A DNA stretch of 64,000 nucleotides from Euglena gracilis (lineage: Eukaryota; Euglenida; Euglenophyceae; Euglenales). The notes under the pieces were generated by a model. The model was not told the DNA's origin, did not search any database, and was given only the letters and a program-made list of their open reading frames with translations. A program made the position numbers and the translations under genes. The stretch lies in the NCBI GenBank assembly GCA_039621445.1, contig CP154956.1:19077285-19141284 (forward strand), in the 5' to 3' direction. Below are positions 30,023 through 39,678 of the stretch, piece after piece. Numbering within the stretch: position 1 is the first letter of the stretch; every line of letters begins with the position of its first letter.

Positions 30023-31891
30023 GTGTCACCGTTTTACCCATGTGTCCTGCAAAGTCACTGGGCATGCAAAGGCCGGTCTGTTGCACCATTTTGCCCCAGT
30101 GGCCTGCAAAGGCCCTGGGCCTGCAAAGGCCCCCCTCCAAGACCATTCTGCTCCAGTGGCCTGCAAAGGCCCTGGGCCTGCAAAGGCCCCCCTGTGACAC
30201 CGTTTTGTCCTGTTGCAGCATTTTGTCCCAGTGGCCTGCAAAGGCCATGGGCCTGCAAAGGCCCCCCCCCTGTCACCATTTTCGCTCTCAGCCTGAAAAG
30301 CCCCCGACAAACTGGCAAACCATGTTCCTCCACATTTTCGCCTTCAACAGTGGCCCCCCAGCCGGATAGCACATCCACTTTTCGGTCTGCAACAGTGGCC
30401 CCCCAGTCAGCCAGTTCTGCCAGATTCTGCTGGCCTGCAACCTTCCCACCTCAGCAAAATAAACTGGACAACCCCCGGGTTCCCTCTCCGCTGACCGGAA
30501 AAAACCACCCAACGTCGGCCAAACGAATAAAAGTGCTGGCGCCTTACACTCCTGCGAAAGACAGCACACAGCCTACCCTAGCAGCATCTGGGGGAGCAGG
30601 CCGAGGTCGGTCTTTACTGACCTGCGGGGACATTGAAAGTAACCCCGGGCCTCCTACAGACCCACCATTTGTTTCGGGTGAGGATATTGACATGGCGCCA
30701 GCGTCACAAATCTCCATCCCTCCTACTACACCGCCACCCGCAGAGCACCCGTCGGTGTCGGGTGAGGACGTTGACATGGCGCCAGCATCACAAATTTCCA
30801 TCCCCCCGACCGCACCACCCGCAGTGCCACCATTGGAGAGGGGATCTTGGTTCCCAAATCTGCCAGGTCCTTTGTTCTTTGGCCAACAAGGCCTCCCCTC
30901 AATGTGCTCCACGTTCATCATGGAGAACCCAATTGGCACACAAGGACCAGGACCCTTCCCCCTGTCATATGTTGGGGCCATTTGGATGCAAGCAAATCAG
31001 GCGACGCCTTTCCTGAACTTCTCCGGCCCCCCTTTGGGTGCCAGCTCTTCATCCTCAGTGGCAACAACCGCAGCAGCATCGTCACCAGCCCCAGCCAGAC
31101 CCCCACCAACCCCCATTGGCCAAAATCACATTGCTGGGGTTACGCCTTTTTCTGCTCCATGCCCACCATCCCTTCATCCCACTTTTGAGGAAATTTCTTT
31201 TGATGATCGGGGCACCCTTGTATACCTGCCGCGTGGGGCCCTCCTCAATGTCAATCAAACCTACCTGCAATTGTTGAGGCATTTCAACAGGGAACCTGGC
31301 TGGGAAACCCTGCACGCCTTGTGGGCCTTCCCCAAAGCGGTGCTTTGCCCTTTGCAGCGTGGCGGGCGATCGAACTGGGCGATGGTGGGGAGAAAAATTG
31401 CAGAACGAGCTCGCCTGTATCTCACCCGTCCTGTATTTGATTCTTGGTTGGACTCCAGTCTCCCACAAAAGCCACAAGGCAGACAGACAAGGCAAAAAAC
31501 AGCAGTGGTTGCAAAGGCCACTGAAGAACGGTTCCTTTCCCGCATTGAAAGCCTTGTTGGCCACGGGGCTACTTCAAAAGCCTGCCGAGAGCTCACCTCT
31601 GAGGGGGTTCAGAACAGCAATGACCCAAAAGTGATTCAAAGGCTGCGTGACCTTCACCCACCAGAGCCTCCACCGCGCATCCCAGTGTCCGACCCTCCCC
31701 AAACGATTACCTTTCCTTCGGACCCGGAAAACACAAAAGAGCGATTGCAAAATTTGTGCAAAGCTATATTCGGGTTCCCAAAGGAATCTGCGCCGGGTCC
31801 TTCTGGCCTGAGACCTGACCACCTCAAGGCCATGGTTGGAGACTACCCAGGGGCTTGTGGAGATGACCTCCTCGAAGGGCTTGATACCTTC
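30023..31891 (+). CDS. Retrotransposon C polyprotein: leader, 2A and pre-RT region
   Basis: The leader contains repeats of LQRPWACKGPP (about five) and then TVAPQ-type repeats. An overlapping frame at 29539-30369 reads the same DNA repeats as GLQRPP. The start codon is unclear. The 2A motif CGDIESNPGP lies at 30623-30652. After it come two GED(I/V)DMAPASQISIPP repeats, TLVYLPRGALLNVNQTY, LWAFPKAVLCPLQRGG and PGPSGLRPDHLKAM. The frame is cut at LDTF by the first insertion. Sequence after 2A is nearly that of copy A. Confidence 0.82.
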
Positions 31892-32440
31892 GGGGGCGGC
31901 TGGCCGGCTAGCCGTCCGAGCCGTCTGGACCTCTTCAGCCGGACCAATGCTGGACGCCCAGCCGTCCGTCCGGACGAAGCATTTTTTTCGCCAGCCGTCT
32001 GTCAAGCCGGACCAATGTCTGTCTTGCCAGCCGGCCGGAACCAAAAAAGCGCATCCACACCGGCCATGGCAAAATTGGTATATATCCGCCCAGAGTCGCG
32101 TGCACTGAGACAGACGCCTGCGCTTGCCTTGCACCTTGCACCCCCATTGCTAACTCAAGCTAACTCAATACCGTCAAAGCACGTTGTCATCAGAGCCACA
32201 AACCTCACCACAAAGCGCCAAAAAAGAAACCAAAGCCACTTGCTAAGACGCAGGGGTCCCCATCAACGAACCTTCGACACACACACACGCCATGGACATC
32301 CAACGGCAAGGCGAGCAAAAGCCCGACACAAACACGCCATCCTGTGGCAAAAGAGGTACAAACGCCCCCCCCTTCCCCGCCCAATATATATATTGAAGGT
32401 GACCTTTGTTCATCTTCCTCTAACCACTGACCACGGTTAC

Positions 32441-32642
32441 CATGCCCCCCCCCATTGTGTACCCCCCCCCATTGTGTACCCCCTGGGGGGGGAGGTACAT
32501 AATGGGGGGGGGGGTAGCACCACCTTCTCCCATGTCCCGCCAAAGAAAAACTTGCCCCCCCCCCATTGTGTACCTCCCCCCCATTATGTACCTCCTGCCC
32601 GGTTTTGGCCTCCCGGGGGGAGGTACATAAAGGGGGGGGGCA
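32441..32642. mobile_element. Poly-C-capped foldback, TTGTGTACC type
   Basis: Two successive inverted-repeat modules: CCCCCCATTGTGTACCCC paired with GGGGAGGTACATAATGGG, then a second similar module ending GGTACATAAAGGGGGGG. The flanks GGTTACCATG and CATGGTACC are also near-inverted. Non-coding. Confidence 0.6.
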
Positions 32643-32688
32643 TGGTACCTGCACTCTTTTTGTACATTACACCCACAAGTATAATCAA

Positions 32689-32805
32689 CCCGCGACCTGT
32701 GGCGGCACAGGGAGTCACAAGGGGGTTCCTCTTGTGGCGAGGGCCAAAAGAGACGTTTCCCTGGGCCCGGGGCACGGTTTGGGTGAAGCTGTGCTACCCA
32801 CCGTG
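32689..32805 (+). other. Structured LINE 3' terminus inside the composite insertion
   Basis: Practically identical to the terminus of A, including all four predicted hairpins, although no polyprotein precedes it here. Confidence 0.75.
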
Positions 32806-32990
32806 GACTGAAAATATTCCCTGCGCTTCCAAAGACCCGGCCGGCTAGCTGGCCAGCCGGCCAGCCGACTAGCTGGACCAAGTGCATTTTCTTCAGCCGT
32901 CCGGACCAAGCCCACAAGGTCAGCCGTCCGTCCGGACCTTCGCCTTTTTTCACCGGCCGTCCGTCCGTCCGTCCGTCCGTCCGTCCGCCT

Positions 32991-33510
32991 CCTTCATCTG
33001 TCGGGCAATTACAAACGGTGTTCACCCCGGCATGGCCCCAATTCTTTCCTCTGCCAGGTTGACACCTCTGCGAAAACAGAACAAACAAACAGCAATGGAA
33101 GAGGATGCTTTTGGAAACCTTGTGGAGAACACGGTGTGTGATGAAGACACTCGCCCAATCGCAGCAGGTGAAACCCTTCGCCGATTGGTTGGCAAATGTC
33201 TCATGCGTCATCCCACAGTGGTAAACGCTTTAAAAGAACTAAGTCCTCCACAATGTGGTGTTGGTGTGCCGAATGCTTGTCCACTGATCGCAATGGGAAT
33301 CCAACAAATGGTGGACACTCTGCACTCGGACAGAGATAATCGCTGGGGCTGCTTCAAGTGGATTTCAGGAATGCCTTCAACTCTTTGTCACGGGAAAAAA
33401 TCCTGCAATCCATCCGTAGACGATGCCCAGAAGTGTGCCCTTGGCTGGATTCGTGCTACGCCCAACACAGCAAGCTGTATTAGGGAAACCATTGTCTGCC
33501 TTCCCAGAGG
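32991..33510 (+). pseudogene. Retrotransposon C RT fragment with frameshift and stop
   Basis: Resumes with FICRAITNGVHPGMAPILSS and keeps GNLVENTVCDEDTRP (two bases longer than A, showing the original frame). A single G is missing after CGCTGGG near 33347, shifting out of the RT motif A region, and the codon TGT of copy A is TAG here (33481-33483). It ends at the second insertion in SQRGA. Confidence 0.8.
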
Positions 33511-34465
33511 AGGAGCCCAGATAACCGCGGTGTAACCGCGGTGTAACTGCGGTGTAACCGCGGTGAGAACAAGAACAAGAGGGGTGTACCCCTCGCAACC
33601 CCCGCGACCCCACATGGAGGGTTTCCGCATCCCAGTAGGAGCCAAAAAATGGCACCTAATTAGGAATTAGCACCCAAATTAGGAATCAAAATTGCCAAAA
33701 TGTGTGATAAATTTCTATTTTTTTTGGATCTATTTTTGGACACAAAAGTTCTAAAAGTAGGTCACATCCGACGTTGTGTGTGAGGTCACACTGGTCACAC
33801 GTGACCCGTCAAAACTGCCACGTCCCCCCGACCCCCCCCCCCCCCCCCCCCCCCCCCCGCGACGTTCAGCAAGAAGGGTTAAACTGTTTGCAAGAACCTC
33901 AACCCTAACTCGACTCCTTCAAATAACCTCACAATGACCCGTTTCTGGCCTCAAGAGAACTGACTTGGCGTTTTTAGAAGTGGGTCATTTAGCAAAGGAG
34001 TAACCCCCCCAAATAACACCCCCCCCCCCAAATAGCATCCCCCAAATAACACCCCCCCCTCTGGGGCTGATTTCGAGCGCCAAAATAACACCCCCCTGTT
34101 TTCCTTTGGTTTTCCATGTGTCAAATACCACACACACCCAAATAACACCCCCCCCCCTTAGGGTGGTGACTGAGATTTCCGGCACTTGAAATTTCACCGA
34201 ATTTCACAATTTTTTACTTATCTTTCCGACCACTTTTCACCAATGTCACCACCCTACCCCCCCCCCCGGGGCCCCAGCTCATCCAAAATGAACACACCGG
34301 GGGGGGGGGGGTTGTTTGGGGGGTTACCGTTTTTTCGGGTGGTCTTACTTTGGGGGGATTTCTCATTTTGCCGACGCCCCCGAAACTCTGCCTCCACCAC
34401 CTTGCAAGGCACCTTGCCCACGTAACCGCGGTGTAACCGCGGTGATAACCGCGGCGTGGGCTCCT
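33511..34465. mobile_element. CCGCGG-rich inverted-repeat element, 7-bp duplication
   Basis: Begins AGGAGCCCAGATAACCGCGG and ends AACCGCGGCGTGGGCTCCT; the 7-mer CCAGAGG flanks it at 33504-33510 and 34466-34472. The arms contain three to four CCGCGGTGTAA units (each a CCGCGG palindrome). The interior is non-coding, with a ~30-bp C run at 33829-33858, TTAGGAATTAG words, and poly-C/AAATAACACC foldback arms at 33999-34161. No transposase. Confidence 0.75.
33999..34165. repeat. Poly-C/AAATAACACC array
   Basis: Four to five occurrences of CCCAAATAACACCCCC and variants (one AAATAGCATCCC) within 165 bp, related to the ends of the 7.95-kb foldback element. Confidence 0.6.
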
Positions 34466-35966
34466 CCAGAGGGGAGCTCAGCAAGGCGACCCATGTGGAC
34501 CAGCAGCTTTCGCCTGGGGTGTACCAGACCTTTGTGAGGGCCTCGCACCTTTGGTCGAATGGCAGGGATGGTACTTGGATGACGCCCATCTGCTGGGATC
34601 GCCGGCCCAACTGCACAATGCCCTTGCCTTTCTAATTCGCGAGGTAGCCACGCTTGGGTTGGCCGTGAACCCTGCAAAATGTCGATTGTGGGGACCAGCG
34701 TTCACATCAACAGAAGGTGTCCCTTGCATTCCCCCTGGCACACCACAGGACAGCCCCTTACATCAAATACCACTGACCGCCTTTGTTGCTGGTTCTGGTT
34801 TGAAAGTTTTGGGGGTCCCTGTCCACCACCCCCAAGATTACCGCTTCTGTGAAGAAGTTTGGAATAAGCGCATTGAAGACATCCGACGTTCTTGCACAGT
34901 ACTTCAACACCTACCTCAATCGCATGTGCAATTCACCTTGCTTCGTTTTTGTTTATCGGCTTGCAAAGTGAATGACCTCTTGCGCGCCTGCAAAATCACC
35001 TCTGCAACAGCAGCATGCAAGACATTGCCGGGAATTATTAGGGAAACATTCAGTAGCATGGTCGGCTCCCCTTGCACCTCAGAAGAATGGTTGCAAGTTT
35101 CCCTGGCCATCAGATGCGGTGGACTGGGAATCTCCGATCCGCTATTTCAACGTGTACCTGCCAGATTGTCCCAAGTGGTGGACTTCTGTCGAAGAGCTCC
35201 CTCTGTCTTGGGCCTGCCTGCTGCCATGGACATCCTTCCCAAAGACGCTGACGATTGTTTACGGACAGCCCTCAATGAACTTGGTCAAATGGCCCCACTG
35301 CCACAATGGGCCACTGACAAAAACTTGATCTCTCAGGCACAGTCTCCACACAATTCACAACGTTGGTGGAATCAGCAGAGCATGCTTGCCCGCCAGAAAA
35401 CACTTCGGGACACATTGAATGGACCTGATGCTGTACGCTTTGCAAGCCAATGCCAACCACACGCTATGGCATGGGCCGCTTTGACACCATCTCAAGGACT
35501 CCGCACCCTGTTACCCACGGCTGAATTCCGCTGCACACTTCGTTGGTCCCTCGGAATGACTCTCACACCAATGGAATCCGATCCCAACCTCTGTCCCAAA
35601 TGCTTTGGACAATCAGATTTTCTCGGACACCACCTCGTTTGCTGCAAATCAAACTTCATTACCCGGCGGCACGGGGCTGTCCAAGGTTTTCTGACAACCA
35701 CAACACAGAAGGCAGGATTTACAGCCCGTAAAGAACAACGAGCTGATGACCGTTCCCGGCCTGGGGATATCTTCATTCCTCGCTTGGACAGTGATGGACC
35801 CGTTGCAGTGGATGTGACAATCCGCCACACCCTTGCGCAAAGCCATCCGCTGCGGAGTGCAGAGAGCCTTTCACAGTGGCAAACACGTCAGGAGGCTGAA
35901 AAGCATGCCAAATATGATGCAACATGCCAACGACTGGGCTGGCGGTTGACGCCATTCGTCATGGAT
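34466..35966 (+). CDS. Retrotransposon C polyprotein: RT palm to endonuclease
   Basis: Resumes after the second insertion with AQQGDPCGPAAFAW-type sequence (a one-base disturbance lies just before KVEWQG), then WYLDDAHLLG, LAVNPAKCRLWG, LKVLGVPVHH, the CCHC motif (CPKCFGQSDFLGHHLVCC) and RPGDIFIPRLDSDGPVAVDV. It is cut after PFVMD by the third insertion. Confidence 0.8.
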
Positions 35967-36834
35967 GGGTAGGGCGTGGGCGGCCCGATACCTAGTCCAC
36001 AACAGCGAGCGGCGGGCCCGCAAGGGTCCTCAGGGTGCTGCGCGGAAGAGGGGAGGCCTTCGGAACGGCAGCACCCGATAGCAACCGTGAATCAACACGG
36101 TGCCGTGGGACTCGCTAGTCGGCCATCAGGTCGGGCGGCCTTCGGGGTGCGGCGCACTTGCAGCAGCGTTCGCTATACCCTTGGGGTACGTGGCCTGGTG
36201 GTGGTACGGGGGCGACGGCCCTCACCTAGCAGCCTTGGGCACCAGATTACTGGGGCTGCACCCAAGGTGAACAGGCAAGGCTGGTGAAAACGGTCAAAGT
36301 TCGTGTGCACCCGGCAGGGGGCTGCGGATCAGACCGTCGGTTCTCCCCCGGGGAAACCTGGGTGGCCCAGCGGGGGCTCTGGCCCCTTCTGGGTGGCACC
36401 GGAGAGTGGCGCACCGGTGCCGAGGATCGATGTCGACTGGGTCACCAGCCGGTCACCTAAACGCGGTCGATGCTGATGAGGCAACCGCGCATGGTGGCTC
36501 AATGTACAGTTAGGCCCATGTGAGCCCCCGGAGAAGCCAAAGCGCCTTGGGGTGAGCATGGCCTCGGGACAAAGGTGCTCCATGAAAAGTGGGGGCGTGC
36601 AACGCATAACGAGGGTGGCATGGTGGGGGGAGACCAGGGTGACCCTCACGATCCCTCCTCCTCTCATCTGGACAGGAAACCTGTGAGACGTGGAAGCCGG
36701 TGGTGGAGGGTGCCAAGGGGCCAGGACTCGCCGTCCACCATCGGTTTGGGTGCCCTTGAGGCCTTGACTAGCCCGACCCACCTCACAAAAGCCCTAGTCC
36801 AAATGTCATGGAAAGGTTCCAGCCCAGGGGGGAC

Positions 36835-36985
36835 AAGGCACAGGGGGGGGAGGGGGGGGTCCGAGGGGGGTGGTTGGAAGCTGTACAGGGGGGGGGGGGG
36901 GGGGGGTCCCCAGAAAATCGCAACTGTACTGCCTACCCCCGAGACAGTTGCGACATTTTTCGTCCAATTGAGGTTGTCTTCGTTG
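36835..36985 (+). repeat. CAACTGTACTGCC repeat, first copy
   Basis: G-run blocks followed by CCCCAGAAAATCGCAACTGT, ACTGCCTACCCCCGAGACAG and TTGCGACATTTTTCGTCCAATTG. The inverted copy lies at 50744-50885. Confidence 0.65.
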
Positions 36986-37311
36986 TACATACCATTCCCC
37001 CCCCATAGTTAGTCACCCCCTTGGGAGGGAATTTGGCCAAGGTGACTAATAGGGGGGGGGGTGTAAGAACTGGCTAACTCAGGGGGGGGGGGGCAATTTA
37101 TGCCCAATTTTTGCCCCCTACCCCAATTCTTGGGTGTTTCAAGGTTATCTTTTTGGGCATTCCGGGGCAATTTTCATGAATGACAACCATCAAAAAATTC
37201 CGATGCCCAAATTTGGTGGTTTTTTTCAAAGAAAAATATTTCCCTCCAAAAAATTGTTTTTGCCTGGGGTCCAAGGGTTACTAATAGGGGGGGTCACTAA
37301 CTAGGGGCAGG

Positions 37312-37740
37312 GTTGACGTTTTTTTGTTTTGTTGTTTTTATAAAAAAAAGCATGTTCTTTTAAAAAAAAACCCAAAAATGTTTATTTGTTTTAAAAAAAA
37401 GCAAAAGTTGACTTTTTTCCTTGCGGAATGACCATTTTTTTTTCAGGAAAAAGTTTTGAAGTAATCTTTTTGGTCATCAAAGTGACGTTTTTTAGTTTTT
37501 CCAAGGACATGATGGTTCATGTCCTTTCTGGACTACGAAGCTGCAGAGATAAAAAAACTGGCCTTTTTCCTTTTTAAAAAAAATGTGCAAAAAAATGGTG
37601 CATTTCCACATCCAAAACAGAATTTTTTGGGCATTCCTTCAAAAATGGCCCAAAATGCATCCCAAAAAATGTGATGGTCAAGAAAATCCTGACAAAATTT
37701 CCTTAAAAAAAAAAAAAAAATGACCAATTTCGGACAAAAA
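37312..37740. repeat. Oligo-T/oligo-A repeat, inverted copy near 49.1-49.7 kb
   Basis: It shares AACTTTTTCCT-type, TGATGACCAAAAA and CTGCAGCTTCGAAG-like words with the inverse of 49070-49660, and a GTGGAAATGCACC word also found at 59380. Non-coding. Confidence 0.5.
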
Positions 37741-37865
37741 ATTTTTCATCTGTCTCGGGGGGGTTGGAAGTGGGGGGGGAGGGGGGGGGTCCCAGGAGGG
37801 GGGGGGTTGGAACTGTACAGGGGGGGGGGAGGGGGGGGTCCCAAGGTTTGACCAACTGTACTGCC
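37741..37865 (+). repeat. CATCTGTCTCGGGG...CAACTGTAC repeat
   Basis: Nearly identical to 48614-48730: TTTTCATCTGTCTCGGGG, GGTTGGAAGTGGGG, TCCCAGGAGG, GGTTGGAACTGTACAGG and CCCAAGGTTTGACCAACTG. The copies differ in G-run length. Confidence 0.75.
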
Positions 37866-37922
37866 TTGTCCCCAGGGGTGCAACCAGCCCTCAGGGAGGG
37901 TGGAGCCCCGAAGGAATAAGCG

Positions 37923-38147
37923 TGCTACGGGGGCATGGGACAAGAAGCGCGCTCCTTGATGGCCACCCTCCTCAAAGCCCTTCTGGGGCAGCGGGAAGGG
38001 TGGCAACGGCGGGCCGCAGAAGCAGACATTTGGCAAGGCCTGTCCTTCACACTAGTCAGAGAAATCAGCAGACAGCTTGTTTGGAGCTTGTATTCTTCCA
38101 AAGATGAGATCACCCTGTCTTCCGCCCACTCACCATATTCTGTCTGA
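37923..38147 (+). CDS. Retrotransposon C polyprotein: C-terminal tail
   Basis: Resumes directly after the third insertion with CYGGMGQEARSLMATLLKAL and ends REISRQLVWSLY...HSPYSV, as in copy A, including the stop position. It confirms that A and C are one subfamily. Confidence 0.8.
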   Translation, partial: CYGGMGQEARSLMATLLKALLGQREGWQRRAAEADIWQGLSFTLVREISRQLVWSLYSSKDEITLSSAHSPYSV

Positions 38148-38500
38148 AGGCCTTTGGGCTCTCAACAAAATCACCAACATTGACCTCTCACCTGCCGTTT
38201 GCACCCCAAGTTCAGATTACAAAATGAGCAAAGAAGGCACAACCCAGTAACCCCTAGTAACCCCTTAAGCAGAGCCACACGCCGAGCCAAAGACATATCA
38301 ACGGTTCACAAAGACGCGGAGAGAAGCAAAACACACAAAAGCCAAAAACCCGACACAAACACGCCATCCTGTGGCAAAAGAGGTACAAACGCCCCCCACC
38401 CCGCCCAATATATATTGAAGGTGACCTTTGCTCATCTTCCTCTAACCACTTACCTCCGCACCCTGAACTCTTTTGTACATAACACCCAGAGTATAAGCAA

Positions 38501-38616
38501 CCCGCGACCTGTGGCGGCACGGGGAGTCACAAGGGGGTTCCTCTTGTGGCGAGGGCCAAAAGAGACGTTTCCCTGGGCCCGGGGCACGGTTTGGGTGAAG
38601 CTGTGCACCCACCGTG
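38501..38616 (+). other. Structured 3' terminus of retrotransposon C
   Basis: The same fold as in A. One change (CACAGG to CACGGG) turns a T-A pair of the first hairpin into T-G, and one base is missing in the final loop. Confidence 0.75.
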
Positions 38617-39350
38617 GATTTGATTGCTTCCTCATCGAAAAATTTCGAAAATTACCTAAACCCGACGGGGAACTGCACGGACCCACCCGGAGAACCAAAC
38701 CAACCATGGGGGACCCCCAAGTGGCCTGTATACACCCCACATACCCCCGGCCCCCCCGGGCTGTGGGGCCCGCACAGGACCCCCAAAAAGGGGTTCCTTC
38801 AGGACTTAGCCAATCACTTTACCCACTCGCGCACTCACACTTCCGACCAGGACCCCCTAGGGGCCAAGGTGTCCGCACGAAAGTGGGCTTGTCCCATTTT
38901 CAAACCAAAGGTGTTTTTGACATCTCACCCGTGCGCAACTTGGCAACTTGCTGTACATAGCTCTCACCACTTTTTAACTTTTGTCGACTGTAACCTATGT
39001 ACAAACACCCTTCCCCTTCCTAACCCTTCCCTTCCCTTGACGCCACGTTCGAACTGCGGCATGGTGCCCTCCGTGAGGGACCGCCAAGAGGGACCCCTAC
39101 CCACTCGAGTTGAAACAGGGCGCAAACCAAATGCCCTCCATTTTGGACTCAAAGCAAGCTTTTCATAAGGGGGTGTTTCCCCCGCGACCCCCCCGCGACC
39201 ACCCCCGCGCCCCCCCCCCCCCGCGACCCCCCGCGACCCCACCCTGAGCCTGATTCGGGTTTCCAAAAAGTACAAAAAATTACATTAATTAGGAATTTGC
39301 CACTCAATTAGGAATACTAGTCGCTCCAACCACCGATTTTCATAAGAAAA
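38617..39350. other. No gene; CCCCGCGACCCC and TTAGGAATT words
   Basis: The first ~550 bp are unique-looking with no recognised domain. 39170-39320 has repeated CCCCGCGACCCC and two AATTAGGAAT words, a pairing of motifs that recurs in the element at 33.6 kb and at 42.7 and 44.0 kb. Confidence 0.4.
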
Positions 39351-39352
39351 AT

Positions 39353-39436
39353 GGGGGTCCGATCACGGTTCCCGGTGAGAAAACGGGGCGCTGAAGGCGC
39401 ACCCGTTTTCTCACCGGGAAGCGTGATCGGACCCCA
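39353..39436. repeat. Long hairpin with ~34-bp arms
   Basis: Left arm GGGGTCCGATCACG..TCCCGGTGAGAAAACGGG, right arm its inverse ending CGTGATCGGACCCC, with one short mismatch. The loop is itself a small GCGC-TGAA-GGCGC hairpin. Confidence 0.88.
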
Positions 39437-39586
39437 ATTTTTTTAAAAAATTGTTACCCAAATTCACGGGCTTCCTCACAGTTCCTTTGCAGTTTCTAAT
39501 TGCGGCTGTTCGTAACGAAACTCATGTTTTTGGCGTTCACGGTTGCGCTTTGGGCGTTCACGTGTGCCCGTGAACGGCCTATTCCT

Positions 39587-39614
39587 TTCACGGGTGCACT
39601 AGTGCACCCGTGAA
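39587..39614. repeat. Perfect 28-bp palindrome
   Basis: Centre TGCACTAGTGCA, arms extending to TTCACGGG/CCCGTGAA. A related half-palindrome CGTTCACG..CCCGTGAACG lies 40 bp upstream. Confidence 0.9.
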
Positions 39615-39678
39615 CGGAATGGGCTGCTTATTTATAATAATTTTTTATGATTTTGTTATTTTATAATTATGTGGCCTC

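Larger units (their letters stand above)
31892..32990 (+). mobile_element. Composite non-autonomous insertion sharing the LINE 3' end
   Basis: Inserted in retrotransposon C with a 5-bp duplication CCTTC (31887-31891 and 32991-32995); copy A has the uninterrupted site. The outer parts are rich in AGCCGTCCGTCCGGAC and end in a (GTCC)n run at 32957-32987. The middle carries GTATATATCCGCCCAGAG, the TATATATTGAAGGTGACC box, a nested poly-C foldback (32441-32642) and the full structured terminus (32689-32805). It has no RT. It may be a SINE-like or deleted passenger that borrows the LINE terminus, itself sitting in a GTCC-rich element. Confidence 0.65.
35967..37922. mobile_element. 1.96-kb GC-rich composite insertion in retrotransposon C
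   Basis: Copy A has CATGGATTGCTACGGGGG; here it is split after CATGGAT. The insert starts GGGTAGGGCGTGGGCGG and ends AAGGAATAAGCG with no obvious target duplication. The first ~870 bp are GC-rich, low in homopolymers and unlike anything else in the window. They resemble a structured untranslated region more than a coding region, since long frames exist on both strands without domains. From 36835 to 37865 other repeats are nested inside: a CAACTGTACTGCC repeat, poly-C foldback arms (CATAGTTAGTCACC/GGTCACTAACTAG) and an oligo-T/oligo-A block. Unrecognised element type. Confidence 0.6.
29368..38616 (+). mobile_element. Non-LTR retrotransposon C with three nested insertions
   Basis: Starts after the GCAATAAT duplication of B with ATGGCGGACAATTGAAAGCC, and ends at ACCGTG. 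Its coding region is very similar to A downstream of 2A, but its leader is like that of B. Insertions of 1099 bp (31892-32990), 955 bp (33511-34465) and 1956 bp (35967-37922) split it, and a base deletion plus a nonsense codon have also hit the RT. The copy is dead but still easily aligned with A, so the insertions are fairly recent. Confidence 0.85.

Noticed and set aside
36468-36500. CTGATGAGG core resembling a hammerhead ribozyme in the GC-rich insertion
   Set aside because: The required GAAA after stem II and a suitable cleavage triplet are not present in register.
36329-36781. 150-codon minus and overlapping plus frames in the GC-rich insertion
   Set aside because: Both strands are open because of GC content; neither shows a recognised domain.
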